From Corynebacterium pseudotuberculosis (GTDB taxonomy: Bacteria; Actinomycetota; Actinomycetes; Mycobacteriales; Mycobacteriaceae): a stretch of 64,000 bases of DNA. Where the stretch lies: the NCBI RefSeq assembly GCF_002155265.1, contig NZ_CP021251.1, forward strand, positions 868,001 to 932,000, given 5' to 3'. Every line of letters begins with the position of its first letter. Position 1 is the stretch's first letter. Below, one piece after another: positions 49,958 to 60,252 of the stretch. The notes under the pieces are model-generated. The model was not told the DNA's origin. It saw nothing but the letters and a program-made list of their open reading frames with translations, and did no database searches. Position numbers and translations under genes: made by a program.

Positions 49958-50471
49958 CCTGGACGTATCGGGGCTGACTTCTTTGCTTGACCTGCTGGGG
50001 GAAGAAGACGCGAAGGAAACTCGCACGGAGCGTGGAGTCGCGCCGACTGTGCCTGAGGTGCGCAAGCCTGAGGGGCATCGCGTTCAACATCCGGAATCGC
50101 ATGTGCATCGAGATGCTCCTAAACAAGAGCTTCCTGCTGCCCCTGCTCCCCAACGGAAAACGGCTCGAGGAGAACGACCAGGCCACAGTGACGTGAGCGT
50201 TCAGGTGAATGCCGGCAGAGATAAGAGCGGGAAGCCAACTAAAGAGGTCAAAGTTGTGGATAAAGAGCCACAGCATACCGCTATGGCTGAGCCGCACCCA
50301 CACCCACAGCAACTTGCCGATGGCCCATGGGTATTCCCCGGTGAGATGCATGGTATGCATGAAGCAGAAGGAGAGTTTATGGGAGGAATGCTTCCCACAG
50401 CCTTGGCTTTTAATGCCATTGGGTTCTTAGCTATAGCTGGCGGTATCGCAGTGCTGCGAAAGGTTAAGTAG
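49935..50471 (+). CDS. Membrane-anchor partner of the secreted protein (or its frameshifted C-terminus)
   Basis: 178 residues from TTG 49935, with GGAGG six bases upstream, so independent coupled translation is possible. It lacks a signal peptide: a short helix (TSLLDLLGEE), a low-complexity Pro/His/Lys region (HPHPQQ, HGMHEAEGE) and a C-terminal membrane helix with LRKVK end. An alternative is that both ORFs are one gene broken by one base in the AAAGGTTG area, since the fused product would be a typical signal-stalk-anchor surface protein. Without the fusion the helix has no obvious way to the membrane exterior. Confidence 0.6.
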   Translation: MKKPTVSDLDVSGLTSLLDLLGEEDAKETRTERGVAPTVPEVRKPEGHRVQHPESHVHRDAPKQELPAAPAPQRKTARGERPGHSDVSVQVNAGRDKSGKPTKEVKVVDKEPQHTAMAEPHPHPQQLADGPWVFPGEMHGMHEAEGEFMGGMLPTALAFNAIGFLAIAGGIAVLRKVK

Positions 50472-50486
50472 AAAAAGTTAAGTAGA

Positions 50487-50536
50487 AACGCGTAAGGGCT
50501 TCCCCGTCATTATTAGTGGGGAAGCCCTTACGCGTT
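50487..50536. terminator. Bidirectional terminator
   Basis: Nineteen-base perfect stem (50487-50505 with 50518-50536) between convergent genes. Confidence 0.92.
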
Positions 50537-50547
50537 ATGGTTAGCGA

Positions 50548-51108
50548 TTAATGAGCGGCGGCGTGGCCACCGACCTCGCGATCCTGGGTGCCGGATTCAA
50601 CAACCGGAGTGGAGATCGTTGCGGTGGTGGTGATGGTGCCGGAATCAAAGGAGAATACAACCTCCTTGTTGCCGCCGGCGGCCAGGCCGGTGTTAGCAAT
50701 CGACGTGGAAACATGCTCGATGCAGATGTTCTTTGGCTTGGTGAGCTTAGCCACCTCAGAGGGAACATCTCCAACCAGCGAACAGTCCGAGTTGATTGTG
50801 GTATCGCCGGTGATTACTGCTTTTTCTCCGCCAACGGTGATGGACTTCAGGGTGTGGCGTGCGCTGCTGTTGTCTTGGTTGATGGCGGTGAACTTCACGC
50901 CAGCTTCGCCCTTGTCGGTGAAGTGAACAGTGACGTCGCGGACTGCGATGGTGCCGTTCTCAGTATCGGCTTGAGTTCCGTCCACGGCTGCGACCTGTGA
51001 AGAGGTCTGAGTGATCTGTCCTGCGCTGCAGGCTGCCAGGGCGATTGTGGAAACAGCAGCGACGGAGATCAAAGCGCCACGACGGGCGACAGACTTCATG
51101 GACTTCAC
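50548..51108 (-). CDS. Lipoprotein, conserved upstream of carD
   Basis: 186 residues from GTG 51108, chosen because GGAGG lies eight bases upstream. Lipobox LAAC after a short hydrophobic signal (ISVAAVSTIALAAC). The mature part begins with SAGQITQTSSQVA and carries a beta-rich domain with a DCS/ICIEH cysteine pair. I cannot name the family beyond a corynebacterial envelope lipoprotein; the place before carD is typical. It should be tethered to the outer face of the cytoplasmic membrane. Confidence 0.85.
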   Translation of the reverse strand: MKSMKSVARRGALISVAAVSTIALAACSAGQITQTSSQVAAVDGTQADTENGTIAVRDVTVHFTDKGEAGVKFTAINQDNSSARHTLKSITVGGEKAVITGDTTINSDCSLVGDVPSEVAKLTKPKNICIEHVSTSIANTGLAAGGNKEVVFSFDSGTITTTATISTPVVESGTQDREVGGHAAAH

Positions 51109-51442
51109 TTGTTCGTCCTCCATAGGGGTGAGACTGTAGGGGGCGTGACGATTTTGAACAGAGGTTCGCCACATTTTTCGCTCTTCACTCTAGTATCTAG
51201 TGCTGCTGTTCACACACTTATTTGTGCAGGGTTGGAGCCAAACGGGGGGAAACTTTAGAACCATGGGAACTTTTTACTATGCAGTGGGGATCAGTCGAGT
51301 ATTTTGCATGTTTCGCCGCACATTTTTCTAAAACAGAATCATTTATCGTTCAGACTGGGTAGAAATATTGCGCTCGGCTAAAAGTGCTGGTTGGAGTCAT
51401 GGTAGAATACGGCGGTTAAACCCGAACGCTCAAGGAGTTTAG
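51109..51442. promoter_or_regulatory. Divergent promoter region lipoprotein/carD
   Basis: About 330 bp. TAGAAT at 51403-51408 fits a carD -10 box; a leader of about 30 nt follows. For the lipoprotein, no clear boxes. No small ORF of note. Confidence 0.5.
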
Positions 51443-52024
51443 ATGGAATTCAAGGTCGGCGATACCGTCGTTTATCCGCATCATGGTGCCGCAGTGATCG
51501 AGGCGATCGAACAGCGTGAAATGAACGGTGAGACCTTGGAATTCTTGGTCCTCCATATCAATCAGTCCGATCTCGTGGTTCGTGTCCCCTCCAAAAACGC
51601 TGAGTTGGTGGGCGTGCGTGACGTTGTAGACGATGAGGGCCTGCAAAAAGTCTTTGGATTCTTGCGGGAAATCGACGTTGAGGAAGCCGGCAACTGGTCG
51701 CGTCGTTTCAAAGCGAATCAGGAGCGTCTTGCTTCCGGTGACGTGAACAAGGTCGCTGAGGTGGTGCGTGACCTGTGGCGTCGTGATCAAGGTCGGGGCC
51801 TTTCTGCGGGAGAAAAGCGCATGCTTGCTAAGGCTCGCCAGGTGCTTGTTGGCGAGCTAGCTCTGGCAGAAAATATTGATGAAAATAAAGCAGATGAGCT
51901 ACTTGCACAGGTAGACGCGACCGTTGAGCGTCATCGGGCTGCCGGCGTTGACCTCGTTGAGGTCAACAAAGTTGAGGAATCAGACATCGATCTGGATGAC
52001 CTCAGCTTTGACGACGAAGACTAG
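51443..52024 (+). CDS. carD: CarD-family transcriptional regulator
   Basis: 193 residues, typical for actinobacterial CarD (about 162) with an extra acidic tail ([14 protein letters not shown]). N-terminal RNA-polymerase interaction domain ([21 protein letters not shown]) and helical C-terminal DNA-binding part with [15 protein letters not shown]. It stabilises open complexes at rRNA and other promoters. CAAGGAG precedes ATG 51443. Followed by ispD, as in many actinobacteria. Confidence 0.95.
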   Translation: MEFKVGDTVVYPHHGAAVIEAIEQREMNGETLEFLVLHINQSDLVVRVPSKNAELVGVRDVVDDEGLQKVFGFLREIDVEEAGNWSRRFKANQERLASGDVNKVAEVVRDLWRRDQGRGLSAGEKRMLAKARQVLVGELALAENIDENKADELLAQVDATVERHRAAGVDLVEVNKVEESDIDLDDLSFDDED

Positions 52025-52031
52025 GCCGGCC

Positions 52032-52769
52032 ATGCTTAGGCGCGTCGTAGGCATTGTTGCTGCCGCAGGCAAGGGCAAACGCCTTGGCGCGGAATTACCC
52101 AAAGCCTATGTGCCGCTTCGGGGCACAGCGCTCTTGGTCAGATCTGTTCAAGCGATGATCACCTCGGGCATTGTTGATGAGGTGCTCGTCATCATTAGCC
52201 CAGAGATGCAGGGGTACGCTGAGCACATTTTGGGCCAAGCGGGCCTGTTACCTTCCCAAGAGATTCCCGTGAGGCTCGTTCATGGCGGGGCGGAAAGGGC
52301 TGATTCGGTCTGGTGCGGCTTACAGTCTTTACCTGATAAAGACGCAGTAGTGCTGATCCATGATTCGGCTCGTGCGTTGACCCCGCCGGGGATGATTGCG
52401 CGGGTCGCTCGTGCCGTTCTGGAAGGTGCGGAAGCCGTAGTCCCGGTTCTGCCAGTAGCCGATACGATTAAGGAAGTTGACGGCACGGAAGTGCTGCGTA
52501 CCCCTGCGCGCTCGTCGTTACGCGCGGTGCAGACTCCGCAGGGCTTTGACTTAGCTCAACTGCGTGCCGCAAACCTTGCCTATTTTGAGCAACAACCTGA
52601 GTTTATTGCCACTGATGATGCCAGCCTTATGGAATGGTTTGGCGTAAGCGTCCAGTGTGTGCAGGGTGACCCCATGGCCTTTAAAGTAACCACTCCGTTG
52701 GATTATGCGCTGGCCAAGGCAGTTACCGATGAAGCAGAACCGACAATCTTTGAGGTGCCCAGTGACTAA
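52032..52769 (+). CDS. ispD: 2-C-methyl-D-erythritol 4-phosphate cytidylyltransferase
   Basis: 245 residues from ATG 52032 (the frame is open further upstream inside carD). CTP-binding [27 protein letters not shown] and TPQGF motifs. Third step of the MEP isoprenoid pathway. Overlaps ispF by eight bases. Confidence 0.96.
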   Translation: MLRRVVGIVAAAGKGKRLGAELPKAYVPLRGTALLVRSVQAMITSGIVDEVLVIISPEMQGYAEHILGQAGLLPSQEIPVRLVHGGAERADSVWCGLQSLPDKDAVVLIHDSARALTPPGMIARVARAVLEGAEAVVPVLPVADTIKEVDGTEVLRTPARSSLRAVQTPQGFDLAQLRAANLAYFEQQPEFIATDDASLMEWFGVSVQCVQGDPMAFKVTTPLDYALAKAVTDEAEPTIFEVPSD

Positions 52770-53241
52770 TCCGATCATCCCGCGCGTGGGGATTGCCACC
52801 GACGCTCACCAAATCGAACCCGGCAAACCTTGTTGGATCGCTTGCTTGCTCTTCCCCGACCAAGATGGCTGTGAGGGGCATTCCGACGGAGACGTTGTTG
52901 CGCATTCGCTTGTCGACGCCCTCCTGTCCGCAGCAAACCTTGGCGACCTAGGCTCCTTCGTGGGGGTGGGAAGAAAAGAATACGATGGAGTTTCCGGAAC
53001 CCGCTTGCTGCAGGAATGCCGAGTTTTATTGGAAGAACAAGGGTTTACTATTGGCAACGCAGCAGTACAACTAGTAGGGCAAAGTCCCAAAATGGGGCCG
53101 CGTAGGCAAGAAGCGGAACGAGTAATGAGTGAGATCCTTGGCGCACCCGTGTCTGTGTCTGCTACCACAACTGACCATCTAGGCTTTACCGGGCGCAGCG
53201 AAGGACGGGCGGCGGTGGCCACGGCTGTGGTTTGGAAGTAA
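52762..53241 (+). CDS. ispF: 2-C-methyl-D-erythritol 2,4-cyclodiphosphate synthase
   Basis: 159 residues from GTG 52762. Zinc site in GIATDAHQI (His), [17 protein letters not shown] and GQSPKMGP, with the conserved [11 protein letters not shown]. Coupled to ispD; the two act in sequence in isoprenoid synthesis. Confidence 0.96.
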   Translation: MTNPIIPRVGIATDAHQIEPGKPCWIACLLFPDQDGCEGHSDGDVVAHSLVDALLSAANLGDLGSFVGVGRKEYDGVSGTRLLQECRVLLEEQGFTIGNAAVQLVGQSPKMGPRRQEAERVMSEILGAPVSVSATTTDHLGFTGRSEGRAAVATAVVWK

Positions 53242-53299
53242 CCATTGTGGGGATTGTGCAAATGAAGCAAATGCTTCCACGTCCGATAGACTAGTTTCT

Positions 53300-54697
53300 G
53301 TGACTCTACGCATCTTTGACACAGGAACACGCTCGCTTCGAGATTTCACGCCTTTGCGTGAAGGACACGCATCGATCTACCTGTGTGGGGCAACCCCTCA
53401 AGCGCAACCTCACATTGGGCATGTTCGCTCGGGAGTCGCTTTTGATATCCTGCGTCGATGGCTGCTAGCCAAAGGCTTTGACGTTGCGTTTGTACGTAAT
53501 GTCACGGATATTGATGACAAGATTCTCCGCAAAGCGGAAGAGCATGGTCGTCCCTGGTGGGAATGGGTATCCACCTATGAACGAGAATTTACGTGGGCAT
53601 ATGATCAGCTTGGGGTTCTTCCGCCTTCCGTTGAGCCTCGCGCTACCGGACACGTCACCCAGATGGTCGATTATATGCAGCGCCTCATAGACAACGGCTA
53701 TGCCTATGATGCTGAAGGCTCCGTCTACTTTGATGTTTCTGCATGGACTGCAGCGACGGGCTCCGATTATGGCAGCCTCTCAGGCAACAAAGTGGAGGAA
53801 ATGGAACAGGGCGAGACTGACAACCACGGCAAGCGTGGAAGCCACGATTTTGCGCTCTGGAAAGCGGCTAAACCAGGTGAGCCTTCCTGGCCTACCCCGT
53901 GGGGAGAGGGCCGCCCTGGTTGGCATCTTGAATGCTCCGCGATGGCCACATGGTACCTCGGCGGTGAGTTTGATATTCACTGCGGTGGTCTTGATCTGCA
54001 GTTCCCACATCATGAGAATGAGATCGCACAATCGCATGCTGCCGGGGATGGGTTCGCTCAGTATTGGATGCACAATCACTGGGTGACCATGAGCGGAGAA
54101 AAGATGTCCAAATCACTGGGTAACGTTCTTTCCGTCCCCAATATTTTGGAGAAAGTTCGCCCGGTAGAGCTCCGCTATTATCTTGGCTCAGCTCACTATC
54201 GTTCCATGCTCGAATACTCCGATAATGCCCTTTTGGAAGCGGCCGCGGGCTATCGGCGTATCGAGGCTTTCTTGGCAAAAGTCGGGCCGGTGGAGATTGG
54301 GGAGTGGACACCAGAATTTGCGAAGGCATTGGATGATGACCTTGCTGTTCCCAAAGCTCTCGCAGAGATTCATGGCCTAGTTCGCGCCGGTAATACAGCA
54401 TTATCCTCGGGAGACACCACAGAAGCTCAGCGTATTGCTTCCTCAATACGTGCTATGACCTCGGTGCTAGGGGTCGATCCGCAGTCGGAACATTGGGCTA
54501 CGGAGTCCGATACTTCTGAGGATGCGATGGCCGCCCTCGACATCCTTGTGCGTGCAGAGCTTGAACGACGCACAGCAGCACGAGAAGCCAAAGACTGGGC
54601 AACAGCGGATCAAGTTCGTGACAGACTCGCCGCTGCCGGGATTACAGTCACAGACACCGCCGATGGCCCCACCTGGGCGCTCAACGACAACCAATAA
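53300..54697 (+). CDS. cysS: Cysteinyl-tRNA synthetase
   Basis: 465 residues from GTG 53300. Class I motifs: HIGH-type [10 protein letters not shown], zinc site with the [10 protein letters not shown] and HCGGLDL segments, KMSKS ([10 protein letters not shown]). Located between ispF and rlmB in the conserved actinobacterial block. Confidence 0.97.
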   Translation: MTLRIFDTGTRSLRDFTPLREGHASIYLCGATPQAQPHIGHVRSGVAFDILRRWLLAKGFDVAFVRNVTDIDDKILRKAEEHGRPWWEWVSTYEREFTWAYDQLGVLPPSVEPRATGHVTQMVDYMQRLIDNGYAYDAEGSVYFDVSAWTAATGSDYGSLSGNKVEEMEQGETDNHGKRGSHDFALWKAAKPGEPSWPTPWGEGRPGWHLECSAMATWYLGGEFDIHCGGLDLQFPHHENEIAQSHAAGDGFAQYWMHNHWVTMSGEKMSKSLGNVLSVPNILEKVRPVELRYYLGSAHYRSMLEYSDNALLEAAAGYRRIEAFLAKVGPVEIGEWTPEFAKALDDDLAVPKALAEIHGLVRAGNTALSSGDTTEAQRIASSIRAMTSVLGVDPQSEHWATESDTSEDAMAALDILVRAELERRTAAREAKDWATADQVRDRLAAAGITVTDTADGPTWALNDNQ

Positions 54698-54718
54698 ATA
54701 GACCAGGAAAGACACCCA

Positions 54719-55660
54719 ATGTCAGGAAAAGAGAGCAATCGCCCCGGCGTTCGCAAAACCAATAAAAAGGGCGCAACCAAAGGATCCGGCGCCGTTCGGC
54801 GACGCGGGCTAAAAGGCAAAGGTCCTACGCCAAAGGCAGAGGATCGCGTGTACCATGCAGCGCACAAGCGCAAGCTAGAAAAACAACGCCGTGATCAGGG
54901 ACGCCACAAGAAAGAGGAGACGGCTGAGCTGGTCGTTGGCCGTAATCCCGTAGTGGAGTGCTTGCACTCCAAGGTGCCTGCCACAAGTTTGTATATTGCC
55001 GAAGGCACAAAAAACGATGCCCGACTCAGTGAAGCCGTACAGATGGCGCATAGACGCGGCATCCCATTGATTGAGGTTGCCAGGCATGAGCTTGATCGCA
55101 TGACGGGCAACGGTATGCATCAGGGCATTGGGCTGCAGATTCCACCATACAAGTACGTTGAGGTGTATGACCTGATTACTCAGGCCAAGGACTCCGGGGA
55201 ACCCGGAATGATTGTGGTGCTGGATAACATCACTGATCCTCGCAACTTGGGGGCCGTTATTCGTTCAGTAGCCGCCTTTGGGGGACACGGCGTGGTGATC
55301 CCAGAGCGTCGTTCTGCTTCGGTGACTGCTGTGGCTTGGCGTACTTCGGCCGGCACTGCAGCACGGCTCCCCGTGGCTAAGGCAACAAATATCACGCGTG
55401 CTCTCAAAGAGTTCCAGCAGAATGGCTACCAGGTTGTTGGCCTTGATGCCGGCGGCGATGCCACGCTCGATACTTATGATGGCAAAGGCCCTGTAGTTAT
55501 TGTTGTGGGATCTGAGGGGAAGGGCATTTCTCGTTTGGTGCGAGAGACGTGTGACTCCATCATGTCTATCCCCATGGCCAGGTGGGTTGAGTCCCTTAAC
55601 GCCTCGGTGGCTGCTGGCGTAGTGCTGAGTGAGTTCGCTCGCCAGCGTAGAACTCAGTAG
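54719..55660 (+). CDS. rlmB: 23S rRNA (guanosine-2'-O)-methyltransferase RlmB
   Basis: 313 residues; a basic N-terminal extension ([19 protein letters not shown]) leads to an RNA-binding domain and a SPOUT domain with the motif [30 protein letters not shown] and [12 protein letters not shown]. It methylates G2251 of 23S rRNA. Its 3' end overlaps the convergent esterase gene by 65 bases. Confidence 0.95.
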   Translation: MSGKESNRPGVRKTNKKGATKGSGAVRRRGLKGKGPTPKAEDRVYHAAHKRKLEKQRRDQGRHKKEETAELVVGRNPVVECLHSKVPATSLYIAEGTKNDARLSEAVQMAHRRGIPLIEVARHELDRMTGNGMHQGIGLQIPPYKYVEVYDLITQAKDSGEPGMIVVLDNITDPRNLGAVIRSVAAFGGHGVVIPERRSASVTAVAWRTSAGTAARLPVAKATNITRALKEFQQNGYQVVGLDAGGDATLDTYDGKGPVVIVVGSEGKGISRLVRETCDSIMSIPMARWVESLNASVAAGVVLSEFARQRRTQ

Positions 55661-56429
55661 TTTCTGGATACGGCAGCTCAAAGAAACGCGCGATTTCCGT
55701 AGCTGCCACAAAATCACTCGAGGTGGGACCAAGGAATTTGGATGCCACGGGGTGCCGAGTGGGTACCACGTGGCCAATGCCCTTGAGAGACCACGCTTCG
55801 ACTGAATGCTCACCTGGCCATGACGTCACTTTAAAACCCCGGAAAGTGTTTTCTGTTGGTTCCCCTAGACCGTTGAGCTGAGCATAGTAGGCGGCGGTGT
55901 CGTGGAAGGAGAGAACTTCCCCACGAGCGGCGTGGATAAGCCCTCCGTGATAGGGCGAAATAGGGTCCTCGGTTCCGTGCATAGTGAGGATTTTGGTCGG
56001 AGACCAGTGCTCTGGGGTGCTAAGGAAGTTAGCGGGTGCGGGCTGATTTGCTGCGATGAGTGCTGCACCGGTGAGCGTCCCGGGCGAATCATGTAGCAAC
56101 CGGATTAGCATATGAGCACCGTTGGAAAACCCCACGCCAAAGACAGGGGAGTAAGAGGCGGCCAGGGCGCTAAGGAAAGCGACGTCATCGGTGCCTAGCA
56201 GGCGAGTCTGCTCTGTGAAATTACGTCGAGCGCCGTTCCAATGGTGAGAGACACCTTCCGGGTAGATGACCGTGGTGCCGTGCTCTGCGAAGCGGTCGAA
56301 AGTTCGATCGGTGAAATTTCGGGCCACGCTTGCGGATTGTCTGGATCCGTGAAGATATATGAGAAGCGATCCATTGGGTACAGCGGGATCGATCCGAATA
56401 TAGGTTCTTTCACCGAGTTTGTGCCTCAT
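55596..56429 (-). CDS. Polyhydroxybutyrate-depolymerase-like esterase
   Basis: 277 residues from ATG 56429; ATG 56453 is an alternative. Alpha/beta hydrolase of the LpqC/PHB-depolymerase type: [12 protein letters not shown], nucleophile [21 protein letters not shown] (Asp) and GIGHVVPT (His). No lipobox or signal is evident with this start, so probably cytosolic. A TATACT box lies 11 bases before ATG 56429, suggesting a leaderless transcript. Divergent from the LacI gene at 56471; a shared operator is possible. Confidence 0.85.
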   Translation of the reverse strand: MRHKLGERTYIRIDPAVPNGSLLIYLHGSRQSASVARNFTDRTFDRFAEHGTTVIYPEGVSHHWNGARRNFTEQTRLLGTDDVAFLSALAASYSPVFGVGFSNGAHMLIRLLHDSPGTLTGAALIAANQPAPANFLSTPEHWSPTKILTMHGTEDPISPYHGGLIHAARGEVLSFHDTAAYYAQLNGLGEPTENTFRGFKVTSWPGEHSVEAWSLKGIGHVVPTRHPVASKFLGPTSSDFVAATEIARFFELPYPETTEFYAGERTHSALRQQPPRR

Positions 56430-56470
56430 AGTTGCCCAGTATATTTGCCTCATGCGGTAGGTTGGTGCCT

Positions 56471-57562
56471 ATGGTTTCCCGTCAGAAGCAGCGAACGAGT
56501 TTGGCCTCCTTGGCGCAGAAGGTAGGTGTTTCCCGGACCACGGTGTCCAACGCCTACAATCACCCGGAGCAGCTGTCCACGCAATTGCGCGAACAAATTC
56601 TGGCTACAGCAGAGCGCCTAGGCTATCCGGGGCCAGATCCAACGGCGAGGTCGCTGCGCACTCGACGGGTGGGGTCTGTGGGGGTGCTGTTCACCGACCA
56701 TCTGAGCTATGCCTTTGAAGACTTAGCGTCTGTGGATTTTTTGGCGGGAATGGCTGAGGCATCGGCAGGCTCGCAGACCTCAATGACTTTGGTTCCGGTA
56801 GGGCCGCATTCTTTAGACCCGGTTGCTGCGCGGCAGTTGGTTAACTCCGCCGTGGTGGATGGGTTTGTGGTGTATTCGGTGGCGCAAGGCGATCCGTTCT
56901 TGGAAGCCGTGCATACCCGTGGTCTCCCCACGGTAGTGTGCGATCAGCCTGCCGATGATAATCGCATGTCCTTTGTTGGCATAGATGACCACGCTGCGAT
57001 TGCTCCGGCCGCGCAAGCCTTGATCAATGCTGGGCATCGTCGTATCGGAATACTGTGCATCCGCTTGGATTCTGTTCCAAACAACGGTCCTGTAACCGCG
57101 GAGAGGCTCGCTTCTGCGCGGCATCACGTGCAAAGGGCGCGTGTTCAGGGGGCCTTAGAAGTATTCGACGCTGCCGGGATTCCGCAAGGTGCAGTTCCCA
57201 TCGTGGAACGGCACATTAATGACCCCGCCAACAACATCGATGCAGCGCGTGAGCTGCTCACAGAGCACCCAGAGCTCACCGCGGTGCTCTGCACTACAGA
57301 TACGATGGCCTTTGGGGTTATCGAATATGCCAAGAGCGTAGGGCTCGTTGTGCCTGAAGACATATCGGTGACCGGGTTTGATGGCATCGCACCGGCGCTT
57401 AACAGTGAGCTAACTACAATCCTGCAACCTAACAAAATCAAAGGCGAATGCGCAGGGCGGATGTTGTACAAACTCATTGAACAAGATCGCGCGGGAACAG
57501 AACGTGAGATCCTTATGACCTCCCTGCACCCAGGGAAAACAGTTGTGACGCCCCGGAGCTAG
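56471..57562 (+). CDS. ipsA: LacI-family regulator, IpsA-like
   Basis: 363 residues from ATG 56471. LacI helix-turn-helix (SLASLAQKVGVSRTTVSNAYN) with hinge, then periplasmic-binding-protein-like core (VGVLFTDHLSY, GFVVYSVAQG, AVLCTTDTMAFGVIEY, PEDISVTGFDG). Its place next to otsB and thrE matches what I recall for C. glutamicum ipsA, the inositol-sensing regulator of ino1; the name rests on that synteny. No ribosome site is evident. It overlaps convergent otsB by four bases. Confidence 0.8.
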   Translation: MVSRQKQRTSLASLAQKVGVSRTTVSNAYNHPEQLSTQLREQILATAERLGYPGPDPTARSLRTRRVGSVGVLFTDHLSYAFEDLASVDFLAGMAEASAGSQTSMTLVPVGPHSLDPVAARQLVNSAVVDGFVVYSVAQGDPFLEAVHTRGLPTVVCDQPADDNRMSFVGIDDHAAIAPAAQALINAGHRRIGILCIRLDSVPNNGPVTAERLASARHHVQRARVQGALEVFDAAGIPQGAVPIVERHINDPANNIDAARELLTEHPELTAVLCTTDTMAFGVIEYAKSVGLVVPEDISVTGFDGIAPALNSELTTILQPNKIKGECAGRMLYKLIEQDRAGTEREILMTSLHPGKTVVTPRS

Positions 57563-58284
57563 GAGCGAAGATCGGCAAGCTGTGTGAGCAAGTCTGCGAC
57601 ACCTTGAAGATCATCCACACGATGCGTGGCTGCAGTTATCCCAGGGCCGACTTTCACGCCTAGATCAGTGGGCCCTAGAACGCGGAAAGCGTCCTCGTCC
57701 GTGGTGTCGTCGCCGAGGAAGACGGTGGCGTCGGCACGCTTGCGCTGTTGAGCGATCCAGGTTCCCTTATTAGTCTCGATCACTCCGGCTTCAACGATCC
57801 ATTTACCCTCTTTAGGAGTTACCCCAGGTATATCCACAGCGAGGGCCTGGTCAAGGGCGCTGCGAGCGATATCATGATCGGCTACTCGGATGACGTGCAG
57901 TACGCGGTGGAAAGGCTTGTATTCCACAAAAGCGCCCTCGACACGCTGTGCGATGGCCTCGTACGCGGTGGTGACAGCCGTCAGCGCAGTGTGCTGTTGT
58001 TCCGTGAGCGGTGGGGCTCCGGTAGAGGATTCTGCTCCATGAGATCCGATGAGCACGATGGGATCGGCGAGACCGCTGACCTGGCGGAGTTCCGCAAGTC
58101 CGCGACCAGAGAGAACTGCGACTTCGGTGTGAGGGCATGCAGCTAGACGACGCAGCGCCTCCAAGGATCGGTGCTCAATGGGGACGGCTTGCGCATCGGT
58201 GCTAAAACCGGCGAGAGTGCCGTCGAAGTCGGAGACTACAAGAAGACGCGGTGCGCGAGCGAGGCGGGACAACTCCGGTGTCAT
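57559..58284 (-). CDS. otsB: Trehalose-6-phosphate phosphatase
   Basis: 241 residues from ATG 58284 with AAGG upstream. HAD phosphatase: VVSDFDGTLAGF, LSGR and GDDTTDEDAF motifs. It dephosphorylates the product of OtsA to trehalose, which in corynebacteria also carries mycolic acids to the envelope. It follows the lipoprotein gene after eight bases. Confidence 0.94.
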   Translation of the reverse strand: MTPELSRLARAPRLLVVSDFDGTLAGFSTDAQAVPIEHRSLEALRRLAACPHTEVAVLSGRGLAELRQVSGLADPIVLIGSHGAESSTGAPPLTEQQHTALTAVTTAYEAIAQRVEGAFVEYKPFHRVLHVIRVADHDIARSALDQALAVDIPGVTPKEGKWIVEAGVIETNKGTWIAQQRKRADATVFLGDDTTDEDAFRVLGPTDLGVKVGPGITAATHRVDDLQGVADLLTQLADLRS

Positions 58285-58292
58285 TTTTTACC

Positions 58293-58772
58293 TTAATGCT
58301 TTACTACGAGTCTTATCGCGGGGGCATCGACTGAATCTCCACTGCGCAGGAGCGTCATAACGTCGGGGCTATCATGTCGTACGTTAAAGGAAGCATCAAC
58401 GATTATGTTGACCAGAGAATCATGAATATAACGCGTGCGTCCTTCGCACGTTGCGTCGTCGATAGGCTGGAACTTCACTGCTTGCACAGTAAGGCGATCG
58501 GCATCTTGGGGCGCGACGTCCTGCTTTCCCTCTGCGCTAAAGGAGACCTTGCCTTGAAACGGGGCGCAACCGGTAAAGCCGGTCATGGAAGAGTCGCCGA
58601 AGCTCATCATCACGGATCCTGCTATGGCATCGGGGACCTCATTAGGAAACTCCGGTGTGGTGTAGACGTTGGTTACTTGCCACTGAGAGCCTGCGACTTG
58701 CTGTTTTTTCTCTCCACACCCGGTCAATCCGATAGCAAGAAGGCATACTACTGCGATGGCCTTGGCCTTCAT
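58293..58772 (-). CDS. META/HslJ-like lipoprotein between otsA and otsB
   Basis: 159 residues. Lipobox LTGC after MKAKAIAVVCLLAIG. The mature part resembles a META (HslJ) domain: W in GSQWQV, GFTGCAPF, and C in DDATC. It overlaps otsA by four bases, so it belongs to the otsA-lipoprotein-otsB unit. Envelope-located; its function with trehalose genes is unknown. Confidence 0.8.
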   Translation of the reverse strand: MKAKAIAVVCLLAIGLTGCGEKKQQVAGSQWQVTNVYTTPEFPNEVPDAIAGSVMMSFGDSSMTGFTGCAPFQGKVSFSAEGKQDVAPQDADRLTVQAVKFQPIDDATCEGRTRYIHDSLVNIIVDASFNVRHDSPDVMTLLRSGDSVDAPAIRLVVKH

Positions 58773-60244
58773 CCTTCCACCCCGTTTTTATGAAGCCGGT
58801 GGAGATCTTCAAGGAAAGACGCCGCCCAGAGGTTTACGTCATGCTCTACAACCTGTCGATGCAGCGCCATCATTCGCTCCTTGGCAGCATCTGGAGTGAG
58901 CTTTAACGACGTAACTGCCGCAATGACCTGCTTCTTGATCGACTCCAGGTCAAAGGGGTTGCACAGGAAGGCCTGTTCAAGCTCATAGGCGGCTCCTGCA
59001 AATTCGCTGAGCACCAAGGCACCTGTGCCGTCCCCATGGCACGCTACGTATTCTTTGGCCACCAGGTTCATTCCGTCTTTAAAAGGAGTGACTAGCATGA
59101 TGTCGGCTGCGGCATAGAGAGAAGCAAGCTTGTTTTTGGACAAAGAGCGGTGATGGTAATGGACCACTGAATGCCCAATGGAACCAAAATGGCCATTGAT
59201 GCGTCCCACGGCCTCCTCAACCTCGGAACGAGTTTGCTTATAGTGCTCGATGCGTTCGCGGGAAGGGGTGGCAACTTGAACCAGAACAGTGTCATTGGCG
59301 TCCAAAGCGCCGCTTTCCAGCAGCTCCTCAAACGCCAGTAGCCGCTGAAGGATCCCCTTTGTGTAATCAAGCCTATCGACGCCCAAGATAATGGTTGTGG
59401 GATCCCCAAACTCGGCGCGGGTGGCCTCGGCGTTTGTCTCCATATCCGTCAGCTGAGTGACATCGATAGAGATGGGGTAGGCAGCTACACCAACTTTTCG
59501 GCCATCGCTTGCCCGCAATGAGGCCTCCACTGACCGCACAGCGGCGGTTCCCTGCACGGCTAAGGTGTCAGGTTGTCCGGTGTGAGAGCCGGTTGTGCCG
59601 GTTACTTGCCGAGCTAATTCCAGGAAGTTGTTTGCGCTGGCCGGCAGGTGAAAACCGATGAGGTCCGCCCCTAGAAGCCCACGCACTACTTCTTCTCGCC
59701 AGGGAAGCTGACGGAAGAGATCTGGGCTGGGGAACGGGATATGGAGAAAGAACCCAATGGTTAAGTCTGGTCGTGTCTGCCGCAAAATGCCCGGCACCAG
59801 CTGCAGCTGATAATCCTGCACCCACACTATGGCGTCTTTTGCGGCTACCTCTGCCACGGCGTTAGCAAATTTCAGGTTTACTTCCCTATACGCCGACCAC
59901 CATTCGCGGTTATAGATAGGGTGCACAATGAGGTCGTGATAGAGGGGCCACAAAGTGGCATTGGAAAAACCCTCGTAGAAACCTTCAAAGTCATAATCGG
60001 TGAGGGCCACGGGGTGGAGAAGGATGCCGTCTTCAGTTTTAAAAGGTTCAGGCGCGTGTCCGTCGGTAGTGCCGGGCCACCCCACCCAGCATCCACTGTG
60101 CTGAGACAAAATAGGGCTGAGTGCTGTGACAAGTCCGCCGGGGCTAGCCACCCATTGGGAGGAACCATCAGGATTAACGGTTAAATCAACAGGTAGGCGA
60201 TTAGCAACTACAACAAAGTCGTTGTCGCCGAACTCATCACTCAC
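58769..60244 (-). CDS. otsA: Trehalose-6-phosphate synthase
   Basis: 491 residues from GTG 60244; GAGG upstream overlaps the stop of the histone-like gene. GT20 family with VVANRLPVDL, WVQDYQLQLVPG, HIPFPSPD and VDRLDYTKGI sites. It makes trehalose-6-phosphate from UDP-glucose and glucose-6-phosphate. First step of the OtsAB pathway used in osmoprotection and mycolate transfer. Confidence 0.96.
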   Translation of the reverse strand: MSDEFGDNDFVVVANRLPVDLTVNPDGSSQWVASPGGLVTALSPILSQHSGCWVGWPGTTDGHAPEPFKTEDGILLHPVALTDYDFEGFYEGFSNATLWPLYHDLIVHPIYNREWWSAYREVNLKFANAVAEVAAKDAIVWVQDYQLQLVPGILRQTRPDLTIGFFLHIPFPSPDLFRQLPWREEVVRGLLGADLIGFHLPASANNFLELARQVTGTTGSHTGQPDTLAVQGTAAVRSVEASLRASDGRKVGVAAYPISIDVTQLTDMETNAEATRAEFGDPTTIILGVDRLDYTKGILQRLLAFEELLESGALDANDTVLVQVATPSRERIEHYKQTRSEVEEAVGRINGHFGSIGHSVVHYHHRSLSKNKLASLYAAADIMLVTPFKDGMNLVAKEYVACHGDGTGALVLSEFAGAAYELEQAFLCNPFDLESIKKQVIAAVTSLKLTPDAAKERMMALHRQVVEHDVNLWAASFLEDLHRLHKNGVEG

Positions 60245-60252
60245 AGCTAGCC

